Source: Verrucomicrobiales bacterium (GTDB lineage Bacteria; Verrucomicrobiota; Verrucomicrobiia; Verrucomicrobiales; DEV007). Taken from it: 64,000 bases of DNA. Under the pieces are notes generated by a model. It was not told the DNA's origin. It worked only from the letters and a program-made list of their open reading frames with translations, and made no database searches. Location: positions 496,001 through 560,000 of the forward strand of contig PAAG01000059.1 of assembly GCA_002698785.1 (NCBI GenBank), read 5' to 3'. Each line of letters opens with the position of its first letter. Positions within the stretch are counted from its first letter, which is position 1. Both the position numbers and the translations under genes were made by a program. Shown in pieces: positions 51,861 through 61,600 of this stretch.

Positions 51861-52862
51861 ATGCCCCGAGAGTATCCAGAGGTTCCCTTTTCCGCTTCCC
51901 CCGTTGAGCGACGCTTGCGGTCGGCGGAGGAAGAGAACCCTACGGATTCTCCCTCCATGCTTCTCGAACTATTGGAGTGGCTTGAGGAAGGAGGGCGATG
52001 GTATGCCGGTTACTCCGATCTGGCAGGTCTGGCTGAAATTCTCCCCGACTTTGCCCTCCCTGTCGTGTATCAGCTGCATCGCTGCGATTTTTGTGCCTTC
52101 GCGAAGCGGGACGTGATTGGGCTCTCGGACTGCGTTAAGAACAAGCATGCGGTAAATCGACTCGTCATTTCACGCCAAGAAGGTTTGGAGGGTCAATGTC
52201 ATCTCGGCATCACCGACCTTGCCGAACCGCTCCTTCTCAACGGCGACGTGGTCGGGATTTTCTACCTGGGGTCGATCATTGACGCAGAGAACGAAGAAGC
52301 TTCGAAAGATCGCCTTCTTCGCTATTGCAACCGGCGAAAACTGGATGCGTCGGTATTTCTGGAACAATGGCGAAAACTTCCACGGATCGACACGAGGGAG
52401 ATCGAGAAAATGCGGTCCCGCCTGCAACTCGTCGCTCGGATCGCAACTCGACTCGCAGCCCCCGCCGAATCAGTTCCCGATCTGGTGAGCAAGAATTCCA
52501 CGCTCGCCGGAGTGATCTGGCAGAAACGCCGGAACCGCACTCCAACCACTCTGCAAAAGGCAATGGAATACGTGAACGGTCAATACAGAGAATCGCTCCG
52601 CCTCAACGACGTCGCCGATCACCTTGGAATCCGACCGGATTCACTGGGGTCACTATTCCGTAAATACACAGACGGAACGATGGCGGACTACCTCGCCTCG
52701 GTGCGAATCCGTCACGCATGTGAGCTTTTGAAATCCGGTCGATTTTCGGGAGGGGAAATTGCCCTCCTGGTAGGCTTTACGGATCAGTCTCAGTTCAGTA
52801 AAACGTTCAAGAAAGAGACGGGCCTCACTCCCACCGCCTACACGCGTAGGATGATGGCGTAG
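51861..52862 (+). CDS. AraC-family regulator with PocR-type sensor domain
   Basis: A 333-residue transcription factor. Residues about 40-180 have a PocR-like ligand-binding pattern with conserved cysteines (HRCDFCAFAK, LSDCVKNK, GQCHLGITDLAEPLLLNG, VVGIFYLGSI). Residues about 228-333 are an AraC helix-turn-helix pair (YVNGQYRESLRLNDVADHLG and LLVGFTDQSQFSKTFKKETG). PocR-type domains sense propanediol-like metabolites or sugars. It is divergent from treZ (75-nt gap) and 80 nt upstream of the sulfatase/propeller gene, so it probably controls that gene and possibly treZ. Confidence 0.87.
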   Translation: MPREYPEVPFSASPVERRLRSAEEENPTDSPSMLLELLEWLEEGGRWYAGYSDLAGLAEILPDFALPVVYQLHRCDFCAFAKRDVIGLSDCVKNKHAVNRLVISRQEGLEGQCHLGITDLAEPLLLNGDVVGIFYLGSIIDAENEEASKDRLLRYCNRRKLDASVFLEQWRKLPRIDTREIEKMRSRLQLVARIATRLAAPAESVPDLVSKNSTLAGVIWQKRRNRTPTTLQKAMEYVNGQYRESLRLNDVADHLGIRPDSLGSLFRKYTDGTMADYLASVRIRHACELLKSGRFSGGEIALLVGFTDQSQFSKTFKKETGLTPTAYTRRMMA

Positions 52863-52942
52863 ACGAGCCGCCCCGTCTGCAAACCAGAAGGCACCCCTTC
52901 TCCGCACAAGCAATCTGGAGTGTCTCGAATAAACTCCTGCCC

Positions 52943-55900
52943 ATGAATCCCCGACTATTTTTCACTTTTCTTGCGCCCTTGCTCTTGGCCCAGAGCCTCG
53001 TTGCCGACGAGCCTGCGCCCGATCACCCGAACATTCTTTTCATTTTCACCGACGACCAACGTTGGGATGCCATGGGATGCGCGGGCAATGATCTGATTCG
53101 AACTCCAAATCTCGATTCCATTGCAGCACGAGGAACTCGCTTTTCTAATGCCTTTGTCACTCTTTCAATCTGCTCCCCCAGCCGTGCTGCAGCTCTTACG
53201 GGGCGATACAACAGTGAGAATGGTGTCACGGTTGTGGGAAAGGGAACGCTGAATTCTGACGAGGTGACTTTTGCCCACCTACTAAAAAAGGCTGGCTACC
53301 AAACCGGCGTGACCGGCAAGTGGCATCTCGGAAATACGCCGGCAGATTGCGGATTTGATTTTTCGAGCACCTGCTACAGCAACGGAACCTGGTATGGCCG
53401 AGATTTTATCCGCGACGACGGAAGCAAAGTCGTCGCAGAGGGATTCGTCGATGACTTTGTCGCCGAGGAATCGATTCGCTTTCTGAATGAGGCCAGCGAG
53501 AAAGACGAGCCATTTGTCCTTTGGATGTGCACCCAGGTGCCGCACATGGACGATAACCACAGCTGGCCGCCTAGCGAAGAGTATCTTTCGAGCTACGAAG
53601 CTGCGAACATGCCTCTCGCCGAAACGTGGCAGGACGATCTACAGGGGAAACCGGAGTATCTGAAAGAGTCACGCTCACGCACCCAAGCTCTCTCCTATGG
53701 CTATAACAAGGCGGAAGCGATCCGGGAACACAACCGCGAATACTATGCTTCCGTCGAGCAAGTGGATGCCTCGATCGGGAAGGTGCTCGAAGAACTGGAA
53801 CGCCTTGAACTGAAAGACAACACCTGGATTTTCTTCATGGGAGACAATGGGTGGATGATGGGCGAGCACGGATTCACGAGCAAAGTGTTGGCCTATGAGG
53901 AGTCCATCCGAGTGCCCATGATTGTTGCGGGACCGCAAACTGAACCCGGTCTCGTCGAGGAACTTACGTTAGGTATTGACCTTACCGCCTCCATCCTTGA
54001 GGTGGCAGGGGTAGAGATCCCTGAAAACATGCACGGGCGCAGTGTGATCGGTCTGGTCAGCGGAAACGATGTGAATGACTGGAGAAATGATTTTCTCTAT
54101 GAAGCCCCATCTCCCCAGCTTGGTTCCCAGCCTCTCTGGGCTGTACGAAATGACCGCTGGAAATACATTGAGACGAAAACTTCAGAAGGATCATTCCAGG
54201 AACTTTATGATCTTGAGAACGATCCTCTCGAAACCACCAATCTCGCTCAAGACAAACCTGAAAAGGCGGATGCTCTTGCCGACCGGCTTAATCAGCTAAA
54301 GAAAGAAGTAGAAGAAAAATCCGCGCACTCCAGCACGTCAAAAGAGTATCCATCTATCAGCGGCATCTATCCCCACCTCTCCTTTTTCAATGACGAGGGA
54401 GAGTGCGGCACCGGAGCAGTCGTTCCGTGGGCCGATCGACTCTGGGCCGTGACTTATGCTCCTCATAAGCCGAAGGGCTCTTCGGATAAACTCTACGAAA
54501 TCACTCCAGATCTGGATATGACAGTTCGGGAGGAGTCGATCGGAGGCACGCCTGCGAACCGAATGATTCACACGGAATCTGATCAGCTCTTCATCGGACC
54601 CTATGCCATCGATAAAGAGCGGAATGTTAGAGCGATTCCGTATTCGGAGATGTTCGGCCGCCCGACTGCGAATGCACGTCACCTCACCGATCCGGCAAAC
54701 AAGATCTACTACACCTCGATGGAGGAAGCCCTTTACGAGGTTGATGTCCACTCGCTCGAAGTGACTCCTATCTTTTACGACGAAGCAGACAAAGGGAAGG
54801 AACCCAAGGCGGGTCTTCCCGGTTATCATGGAAAAGGATCTTACACCGGGCACGACCGCTTGGTCTATGCCAACAACGGCGAACACGGCCGCGAAGCGCA
54901 GCAGAATCCCTTCGTGGAATCGGGTGTGCTAGCGGAATGGTTCGGCGAGGGCGAGTATCAGGTTGTCCGCCGAAACCAGTTCACTGAGGTCACAGGTCCC
55001 GGAGGCATTTACGGAAACAGCGATCCTGACAAGGATCCCATCTGGTGTGTTGGCTGGGACGCTCGATCTCTCATCCTGATGGTCCTCGATGAAAGCGGAT
55101 GGAATCGCTATCGCCTTCCAAAGGCCAGCCACAGCTATGACGGCGCGCACGGATGGAATACGGAATGGCCCCGCATTCGTGAAATTGGAGAAGGTGACGA
55201 TCTCCTGATGACGATGCATGGAATGTTCTGGAAGTTTCCCAAGACTTTCACTCCGGGTCACTCGGCTGGCATTTCTCCCCGTTCGACGTATCTGAAAGTG
55301 ATCGGCGATTTCTGCCGTTGGAACGACAAAGTTGTCTTTGGTTGCGACGACACCGCCAACAAAGAATTTCTCAACAAGCGGAAAGCAAAAGGAGAGATCG
55401 CAGCTCCGCAATCACAGTCAAACCTGTGGTTCGTCGAGCAAGAACAGATCGATCACTTCGGACCTGTTATCGGGCGAGGTTCGGTGTGGCTTGATGAGGC
55501 GGTGAAGGCGGACGAACCTTCCGACGCTTTTCTCTTCTCTGGATTTGAAAAACGTGGCGTGCACCTCTCAGCAGACAGCCCCGCGACCTTCCGGTTTGAG
55601 ATCGATAAAAAAGGAAATGGAGAATGGACTGTGTTGGAAGAGGTAAACGTGGATGGCGATCTCTGGCATTCATTTGATGCATCCGCTTCCGGAGCATGGA
55701 TTCGAGTTTCCTCGTCGGCAGACCTGAACAAAGCGACGGCCCTGTTTGCTTTTGGAAACCAGGACAGGCGGGAAAGCTACCCGCAACCCGCCAAGTTTGC
55801 TGGACTTGCTTCCCCGGACGCAACGAATGTCACCGGTGGAGTCATTCGCCCTCGTGACAAGAACAAGCGCAATCTCCACTTTGCCGCGATCGATTCCGCA

Positions 55901-56692
55901 GGAGACGTTGGCTACTACGAAATGGATGCCGATTTGAAGCTACGCCATGTCGATAGCAACGGTGCCCAAAGTTGGCTCAAGAAACACGCTGCTATCCCCT
56001 CTCGTGAAGGCGTAATCGAGGTGGATGACGCTTCCGTGATTTACACCGACGACAAAGGTAACCGCTTCCGTCTGCCGAAAAACGATGCGTTCACTCTGCC
56101 CGGCCCCGTCGGATTCCCCCGCCTCTGCCGCGAGGTGGCTACGGAGCGCGACCTGTTCAACTGCCATGGGACGTTCTTCGAGCTTCCCGCTGAGAATGCT
56201 GGCGGATTCGGCAGGGTGCGTCCTGTCACCACCCACGGACGCCGCATTTCGGACTATTGCAGCTATCGAGGACTGTTCGTTGTCTCCGGTATTGAGGGAG
56301 ATGCCCCGACCGATAACGATCACATCATCCGTAGCGACGACGGCAAAACCGCCCTCTGGGTCGGCGCGATCGACGACATCTGGGAACTCGGAAAACCAGT
56401 CGGAAACGGCGGCCCATGGAAAGACACTCCTGTGGAAGATGGCACCATTTCCGATCCGTACCTGATGACCGGTTATGACAAGAAGACGCTGACTCTCGAA
56501 GCCGACTCCGCCATTTCAGTAAAGGTAGAGATCGACATTGATGGCACAGGGAATTGGAAGCAATGGAAGACTGTATATCTGTCGGCAGGAACTCCTCTTA
56601 CGGAAGTTTTCCCTGAGGAATTTCAGGCGTATTGGGTTCGATTTGTGAGCGAAGGGAGCGCAAAAGCGACAGCACAACTCGCTTACGAATAG
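52943..56692 (+). CDS. Sulfatase fused to a large propeller-like domain with an internal duplication
   Basis: A 1249-residue secreted protein. After a signal peptide (ending LVAD) residues 25-460 are a sulfatase: FTDDQRWDAMGC metal site, canonical C77-S-P-S-R, GKWHLGN, FMGDNGWMMGEHGF. From residue 469 begins a separate domain of about 780 residues starting YPSISGIYPHLSFFND, with GECGTGAVVPWADRLW and GTPANRMIH, a type otherwise known to me as a standalone secreted propeller protein. Two parts of it align with each other: residues about 751-938 and 1068-1249 (MHGMFWKFP versus CHGTFFELP; FGPVIGRG versus LGKPVGNG; SGFEKRGVHLSAD versus TGYDKKTLTLEAD). The fusion implies that desulfation and binding or cleavage of the same glycan go together. 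It is preceded by an AraC gene. Confidence 0.85.
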   Translation: MNPRLFFTFLAPLLLAQSLVADEPAPDHPNILFIFTDDQRWDAMGCAGNDLIRTPNLDSIAARGTRFSNAFVTLSICSPSRAAALTGRYNSENGVTVVGKGTLNSDEVTFAHLLKKAGYQTGVTGKWHLGNTPADCGFDFSSTCYSNGTWYGRDFIRDDGSKVVAEGFVDDFVAEESIRFLNEASEKDEPFVLWMCTQVPHMDDNHSWPPSEEYLSSYEAANMPLAETWQDDLQGKPEYLKESRSRTQALSYGYNKAEAIREHNREYYASVEQVDASIGKVLEELERLELKDNTWIFFMGDNGWMMGEHGFTSKVLAYEESIRVPMIVAGPQTEPGLVEELTLGIDLTASILEVAGVEIPENMHGRSVIGLVSGNDVNDWRNDFLYEAPSPQLGSQPLWAVRNDRWKYIETKTSEGSFQELYDLENDPLETTNLAQDKPEKADALADRLNQLKKEVEEKSAHSSTSKEYPSISGIYPHLSFFNDEGECGTGAVVPWADRLWAVTYAPHKPKGSSDKLYEITPDLDMTVREESIGGTPANRMIHTESDQLFIGPYAIDKERNVRAIPYSEMFGRPTANARHLTDPANKIYYTSMEEALYEVDVHSLEVTPIFYDEADKGKEPKAGLPGYHGKGSYTGHDRLVYANNGEHGREAQQNPFVESGVLAEWFGEGEYQVVRRNQFTEVTGPGGIYGNSDPDKDPIWCVGWDARSLILMVLDESGWNRYRLPKASHSYDGAHGWNTEWPRIREIGEGDDLLMTMHGMFWKFPKTFTPGHSAGISPRSTYLKVIGDFCRWNDKVVFGCDDTANKEFLNKRKAKGEIAAPQSQSNLWFVEQEQIDHFGPVIGRGSVWLDEAVKADEPSDAFLFSGFEKRGVHLSADSPATFRFEIDKKGNGEWTVLEEVNVDGDLWHSFDASASGAWIRVSSSADLNKATALFAFGNQDRRESYPQPAKFAGLASPDATNVTGGVIRPRDKNKRNLHFAAIDSAGDVGYYEMDADLKLRHVDSNGAQSWLKKHAAIPSREGVIEVDDASVIYTDDKGNRFRLPKNDAFTLPGPVGFPRLCREVATERDLFNCHGTFFELPAENAGGFGRVRPVTTHGRRISDYCSYRGLFVVSGIEGDAPTDNDHIIRSDDGKTALWVGAIDDIWELGKPVGNGGPWKDTPVEDGTISDPYLMTGYDKKTLTLEADSAISVKVEIDIDGTGNWKQWKTVYLSAGTPLTEVFPEEFQAYWVRFVSEGSAKATAQLAYE

Positions 56693-56741
56693 AAAGTTCC
56701 GAAATTTCCTGAAAATACTTCAGCTTAACCTGTAAGAATTA

Positions 56742-56789
56742 ACAGACAAGTCTGTCTATTAAAGGTGTAAATAACCCGTTTAATAGACA
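56742..56789 (+). promoter_or_regulatory. Competing inverted repeats overlapping the thioredoxin start codon
   Basis: TGTCTATTAAA (56753-56763) and TTTAATAGACA (56779-56789) are perfect 11-base arms around a 15-base loop; the last base is the A of the ATG at 56789. A second pair, ACAGAC (56742-56747) and GTCTGT (56750-56755), shares bases 56753-56755 with the first arm, so the two stems cannot form together. No Shine-Dalgarno tract precedes the ATG. This looks like a translational switch, or an operator overlapping the start. Confidence 0.55.
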
Positions 56790-57121
56790 TGAAATCAATC
56801 GAACTCACTTCAGACACTTTCGATCAGACTCTGGCAGACGCCAAGGTTCCGGTCCTCGTCGACTTCCATGCCACCTGGTGCGGCCCGTGCAAAATGCTCA
56901 GCCCCGTTGTAGAACAGGTGGCCACCGCTCGCGATGGCGAAGCCATTGTGGCGAAAGTGGACATCGATCAGGCAAAGGACATCGCCCACCGCTATCGGAT
57001 TACTTCGGTTCCCACCCTGATCGTTTTCAAGGATGGGCAGCCGGTAGTCGGTACTCGCGGTATGCAGACACGCTCGGCTATCGAGCAGATGATCGACCAG
57101 GCCACTGGAACAGCGGCCTAA
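56789..57121 (+). CDS. Thioredoxin
   Basis: A 110-residue cytoplasmic thioredoxin with the active site WCGPC at residues 30-34 (HATWCGPCKML), cis-Pro in ITSVPTLIVFKDGQ and the conserved KVDID strand. The length is normal and no signal peptide is seen, so it reduces cytoplasmic disulfides. The region before the start carries a strong inverted repeat overlapping the ATG. The flavin-nucleotide-binding gene follows after 36 nt on the same strand, suggesting a shared transcript. Confidence 0.93.
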   Translation: MKSIELTSDTFDQTLADAKVPVLVDFHATWCGPCKMLSPVVEQVATARDGEAIVAKVDIDQAKDIAHRYRITSVPTLIVFKDGQPVVGTRGMQTRSAIEQMIDQATGTAA

Positions 57122-57157
57122 TCAGTTCTAACTCCCCACCCTCCTCCTCGAAGCACC

Positions 57158-57730
57158 ATGGCCGCCCGCTATATGAAGACGGTGTTAACACCGTCGGTGC
57201 TCGAGGCGGAGACCCACTACTACGGGAGAACGTATCCAACCTTCGACAACGCGCCAGAAGTCGACGACCTTCGAACGGAGGAAAGAAATTTCATCGCACA
57301 GAGGGACAGTTTCTTTATGGCTACCGTCACCGAAGACGGTTGGCCCTACCTGCAACACCGGGGCGGCCCGAAAGGGTTTCTCCGAACCATCACCCCAAAC
57401 CGAATCGGATTCGCAGACTACGGCGGAAATCGCCAGATGATCAGCGTGGGAAGCATCGCCTCCAACGATCGAATTTCCCTCTTCCTGATCGATTATCCCC
57501 AGCGTCAGCGCTTGAAGATCCTCGGACATGCAAAGGTGCTCGACGCAAGAGAGCACCCTGAAATGAGCGAAATCATGGCACCCCCCGGTGGACACGGTTC
57601 TGTGCCTGAACGCTATTTCGTCATCGATGTGTTGTCCTACGACTGGAACTGCCCAAAATTCATCACTCCTCGTTACACCCTGGAAGAAATGAGGGACCTA
57701 ATCGAAGCGGACGCATCGATGCAATCTTGA
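57158..57730 (+). CDS. Pyridoxamine 5'-phosphate oxidase-like flavin-nucleotide-binding protein
   Basis: A 190-residue split-barrel FMN-binding protein. Landmarks are FIAQRDSFFMATVTEDGWPYLQHRGG, IGFADYGGNRQM and ERYFVIDVLSYDWNCPKFITPRYTL. This subgroup binds FMN or F420 and typically reduces small molecules; true PdxH residues for pyridoxamine phosphate binding are not obvious. The cysteine is in WNCP. It follows thioredoxin by 36 nt, consistent with a redox unit. Confidence 0.87.
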   Translation: MAARYMKTVLTPSVLEAETHYYGRTYPTFDNAPEVDDLRTEERNFIAQRDSFFMATVTEDGWPYLQHRGGPKGFLRTITPNRIGFADYGGNRQMISVGSIASNDRISLFLIDYPQRQRLKILGHAKVLDAREHPEMSEIMAPPGGHGSVPERYFVIDVLSYDWNCPKFITPRYTLEEMRDLIEADASMQS

Positions 57731-57776
57731 CTCTATCAGCAAAACCGATTCAATCGGGAAAAACGTAACTTCCCTT

Positions 57777-58649
57777 ATGAATCGTCGCCATTTCCTCCAA
57801 GTTTCATTTGCCTCTTCCCTCGCCATTCCCGCCTTCGCCCTTGAGGCGAACAATCCCTATCGAAAGAACATTGGGATTCAGCTCTACACACTCCGGAACG
57901 AGCTGAAAAAAGACCTGCCCGCGACTTTGTATTCCGTCGGAAAAGCAGGATACCAGCAAGTCGAGCCCTACGGTTTTCCCGATGACATGGCTCTTGAAAT
58001 GGTCAAGGTCGCGAAAGACGAGGGTATGGCAGTCAATTCTTCGCATTTCGCGTGGGAGTCCGTAACGAATCCCACCAAAGACGGTGTGCCGGAGTTCGAT
58101 TTGATTCTGGAAAAAGCGAAGGAAGCCGAGCTTTCTCATTTGGTTATCCCCTACCTGCACACGCATGAGAGAGGAACTGCTGACGACTACAAACGCACCG
58201 CGGACCTTTTCAATGCGGCTGCAGTAAAAGCCAATGAGACGGGGATTCAGCTATCCTATCACAACCATGCATTCGAGTTTGAACCGTTCGCAGACGACAG
58301 CACGGGATACGGGATTTTTATCGAACGTTTCGCTCCAGAGATGAAATTCGAGATGGATGTTTTCTGGGTAAAAGTCGGCGGTGCAGATCCTGTCGACATG
58401 CTGACGTTGATGAAAGGACGCGTTTCTCAATTGCACCTCAAAGACTTGGAAAAGGACTTTGCGATTCCACAATACGGAAGCATTCCACCGGAGTCATTTA
58501 AGGAACTCGGTAACGGTATGATCCCTATGGAACCAATTATCGAAGCCGCCGCTGTTGCGGAGGTAGACCACTGCCATGTCGAACAAGACCACTCTCCCGA
58601 TGCCATGAACAGCATCCGGGAAAGCATGGATTATTTGATCGCTTTGTAA
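57777..58649 (+). CDS. Tat-exported sugar phosphate isomerase/epimerase-like TIM barrel
   Basis: A 290-residue protein of the xylose isomerase-like TIM-barrel superfamily (AP_endonuc_2). The N-terminus MNRRHFLQVSFASSLAI is a twin-arginine signal (NRRHFL), giving periplasmic export. Family strands include IGIQLYTLRNEL, YQQVEPYGFP, YHNHAFEF and MDVFWVKVGG, with VSQLHLKD and the E/H/D metal ligands. Exported members are common in Verrucomicrobia and Planctomycetes and are thought to isomerise or oxidise sugars. The PVC dehydrogenase gene converges on it across 13 nt. Confidence 0.88.
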   Translation: MNRRHFLQVSFASSLAIPAFALEANNPYRKNIGIQLYTLRNELKKDLPATLYSVGKAGYQQVEPYGFPDDMALEMVKVAKDEGMAVNSSHFAWESVTNPTKDGVPEFDLILEKAKEAELSHLVIPYLHTHERGTADDYKRTADLFNAAAVKANETGIQLSYHNHAFEFEPFADDSTGYGIFIERFAPEMKFEMDVFWVKVGGADPVDMLTLMKGRVSQLHLKDLEKDFAIPQYGSIPPESFKELGNGMIPMEPIIEAAAVAEVDHCHVEQDHSPDAMNSIRESMDYLIAL

Positions 58650-58662
58650 GCAAAACGCGCAA

Positions 58663-61600
58663 TCACTGCCCAGGCAAGGCAACCTGGGTAGGATGCATGA
58701 GGTAGGCGATAAGGTCGCGGACTTGATCCTCGGTGAATGCCAAGAGTAGCCCTTCCGGCATCATGGAAAGGGGTGAGACGTCACGCTTTTCAACCTCGCT
58801 CTTTTCCACACGCGTCTCTTCGGCTGCTTGTCGCAAAGTCAGGGTTTTTTCGTTCTCTTCGGAGACAACACCAGTCAAAACACGCCCGTCCTTCAACGTC
58901 AGCATTGTCATCCGGAAATCTGCACTGACGACTCCGCTCGGATCGAAGATATTTTCGAGGAGATAGCCCAGATCTGTTCGATTTGATCCCGTGAGGTCTG
59001 GGCCGATCTTTCCCCCTTCTCCATACATCACGTGACAGGAGCCGCAGATTCCAGAATAGAGCATCCGCCCCTGGCTGAGGTCAGCCTGCGAAAGGGTTTC
59101 GCGGGAAAGCTTACCCGTCCACTCTTCGATTAATTTCCGCTTGTCCTCACTCGACTCGCGCAATTCGCCCCATGACTCTGCGAGCTTGTCGCTGAGGTTT
59201 TCTTTTTCGAAAGAACGAATCTGTCTCGCCTGGAATGCACTCAGATCTGTCCTTGGGATTCTGCCCGCTTTCATTTCCTCCAGCATTGCCTGAGCCCACT
59301 CCGGGCGAGAAACTAACACCTCCATAACGGAACTTTTGTCTGCCTGAGAAAACCGACGGTATTGACTGGCGAGAGCTTTGCCTAGTTTCGGATCATCAAA
59401 CAAAGCGAGTCCTTTTACCGCGACCGCGTTCACCTGCCGGTCACCGAGAAGTGATTCACAGATCTTTCTCAAGTCATCAGGTCGCGCATCGATCAAAGTT
59501 TCGATGGCCGCCTTCCGCTGTGCCGGATCACCCTGCGCATCGAGTGCTACTTTTTTGATTTCATCGAGCGCACGCCCATCACCGAAAAGCACGCTCAAAT
59601 CTCGCGTTAGTTTCGTGAGTTCCTCGTTTTCAGAAGATCCCATCGCAGCCATCAGCGAATCCCAGCTTTGTGGTTTTGGAGCTTTCCGCCACCCTTGTAG
59701 TCCTTCGCTTACTCCTGATAAAATGGCCGATTGCATCGAAGCATCCAACGTGGACGAGAAAGTGATCAAAGCATCCAACGGCTCGGGTTCCTCTTCAATT
59801 TGCATTGAGAGTGCACGCGCAGTCCAGCGAAGCGTGTCCGGCCAAGTGCTGTTCTCCGCAATTCTCACAAGAGCCATGGGATCTTGCTCTGCGAGGGGAC
59901 AAATTCCATACCAGACCATGGAAGGCAAATTGTGGTCACCAGCATCTTCAGCACGTGCGACCAAGGCGCTTGCCAGCGCTTCTCGCTGATCTAATTCGAG
60001 ACGTTGTAATGTCGAAGCAAGAGCAAGCCTGACGAGGCCAGACTCATCTTTCTCGGCCATAAAGTTGAATTGGCTCAGAACATCTTCGTCCAGTGGTTCA
60101 TGATCCTGTTTGGGACGAGCCCCTAAGACGGTATCGATAGCCAGATCATCTGTGATCAATCGGATCGCCCAAGATCGAACGTGTTCGTCATCATCCGCAC
60201 AAAAATCGATCCAATCGGAACGTTTCGCCCCAAGAGCATGCAGTGCCCACATTGATCTCAGCCGAAGTGTTGTCTCCTGCCCTGACATGGCAACCTCACG
60301 TAGATTCTCCGCGGTTAGTTCTCCCACTTTGGAAAGCAGGCCTTCATCTTCCCATGGCACGGGATACCTTGGTTGTCCGGAAAGCGTTTCGCCAAGTTCC
60401 TTAGTCCAGGAGTAGCCAGGCTTTTCCACCTTTCCGTAGCTGATGCGATAAATCCGCCCACTTGTTCGGTGGACGCCCGTGTGCTCGTGGCACTCTCCGG
60501 TATCACTCCAATCGAGAACAAAAACCGATCCATCTGCAGCCTGACGGATATCGATTCCACGAAACCATTTGTCCTTTGTGAAGAACACGTCTGGTTCATG
60601 ACGTGCGACATAACCACTACCCTCTCGATCGAGGCGTTCCCTGTTCGCACGAAATCCGTGCATATTCAGCGTATACAGCCGGTCACGAAACTCTTCGGGC
60701 CATTTGTCGCCTTGATAGACCATCATCCCAACGTGGGCATGGCCACCGCCAAACTCATTCGCGGCCCCATCTCGTGACTCACTCCATTTCCCCGATGTGT
60801 CGAAATGCCAATGATCAGCGTGCATATCGAGACGGTCGAACACGTATGGATTCGGATCGGCGCCGAAGCTTTCTTTAAAATGCGCTCCAGTAATCCCATG
60901 CCAGAGATGCCCATTAACCGTGTTGATGAAAAATAGTTCCCCGTTTTTGTCCCAACCATGCCCCCAGGGATTCGTCGTTCCATGAGCGATTCCCTCGAAG
61001 ACTTTTCTTTCGGGATGGTAACGCCAGATTCCTCCCTCGATTGGGATTCGATCTTCCACAGGTGTACCGGGAAGCCCCACCTTTCCCGGGCACGAATGTC
61101 CACACCTTCCGTAGAGCCAACCATCCGGCCCCCAGCGGAGGCCGTTGGCGAAATTATGATAGTTGCTTTCGGCAACAGTAAATCCGTCTAACACTACCTC
61201 CGGACTACCGTCAGGCACATCGTCTCCATCTCGATCTGGAATGAAAAGCAACTGTGGAGGGCACATTAACCAGACACCACCTTTTCCCACTTCGACGCTG
61301 GTCAGCATCTGAACGTCTTCAGTGAAGACTGTGCGCTTGTCGGCTTTCCCATCCCAGTCCTCATCTTCCAATATGAGGACACGGTCCTTCAATCCCAACT
61401 CAAACCGCGTTTGTCTCTCCGCGTAGGTGTAGTTTTCAGCCACCCACATCCTTCCTTTCCAGTCCCAGGCCATTGCGATGGGATTCCTCACCTCTGGCTC
61501 AGAGGCAAAAAGCGTCACGGAAAATCCCTCTGGAAGATCCCACATTTCCAAAGCCTCTTGGGCAGTTGGAGGCTCTGCGGTCGCGTCAGGTTCGCTATTA

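Noticed and set aside
54338-54886. A 182-codon minus-strand frame inside the sulfatase/propeller gene.
   Set aside because: No domain, no ribosome site and complete overlap with a strongly supported gene.
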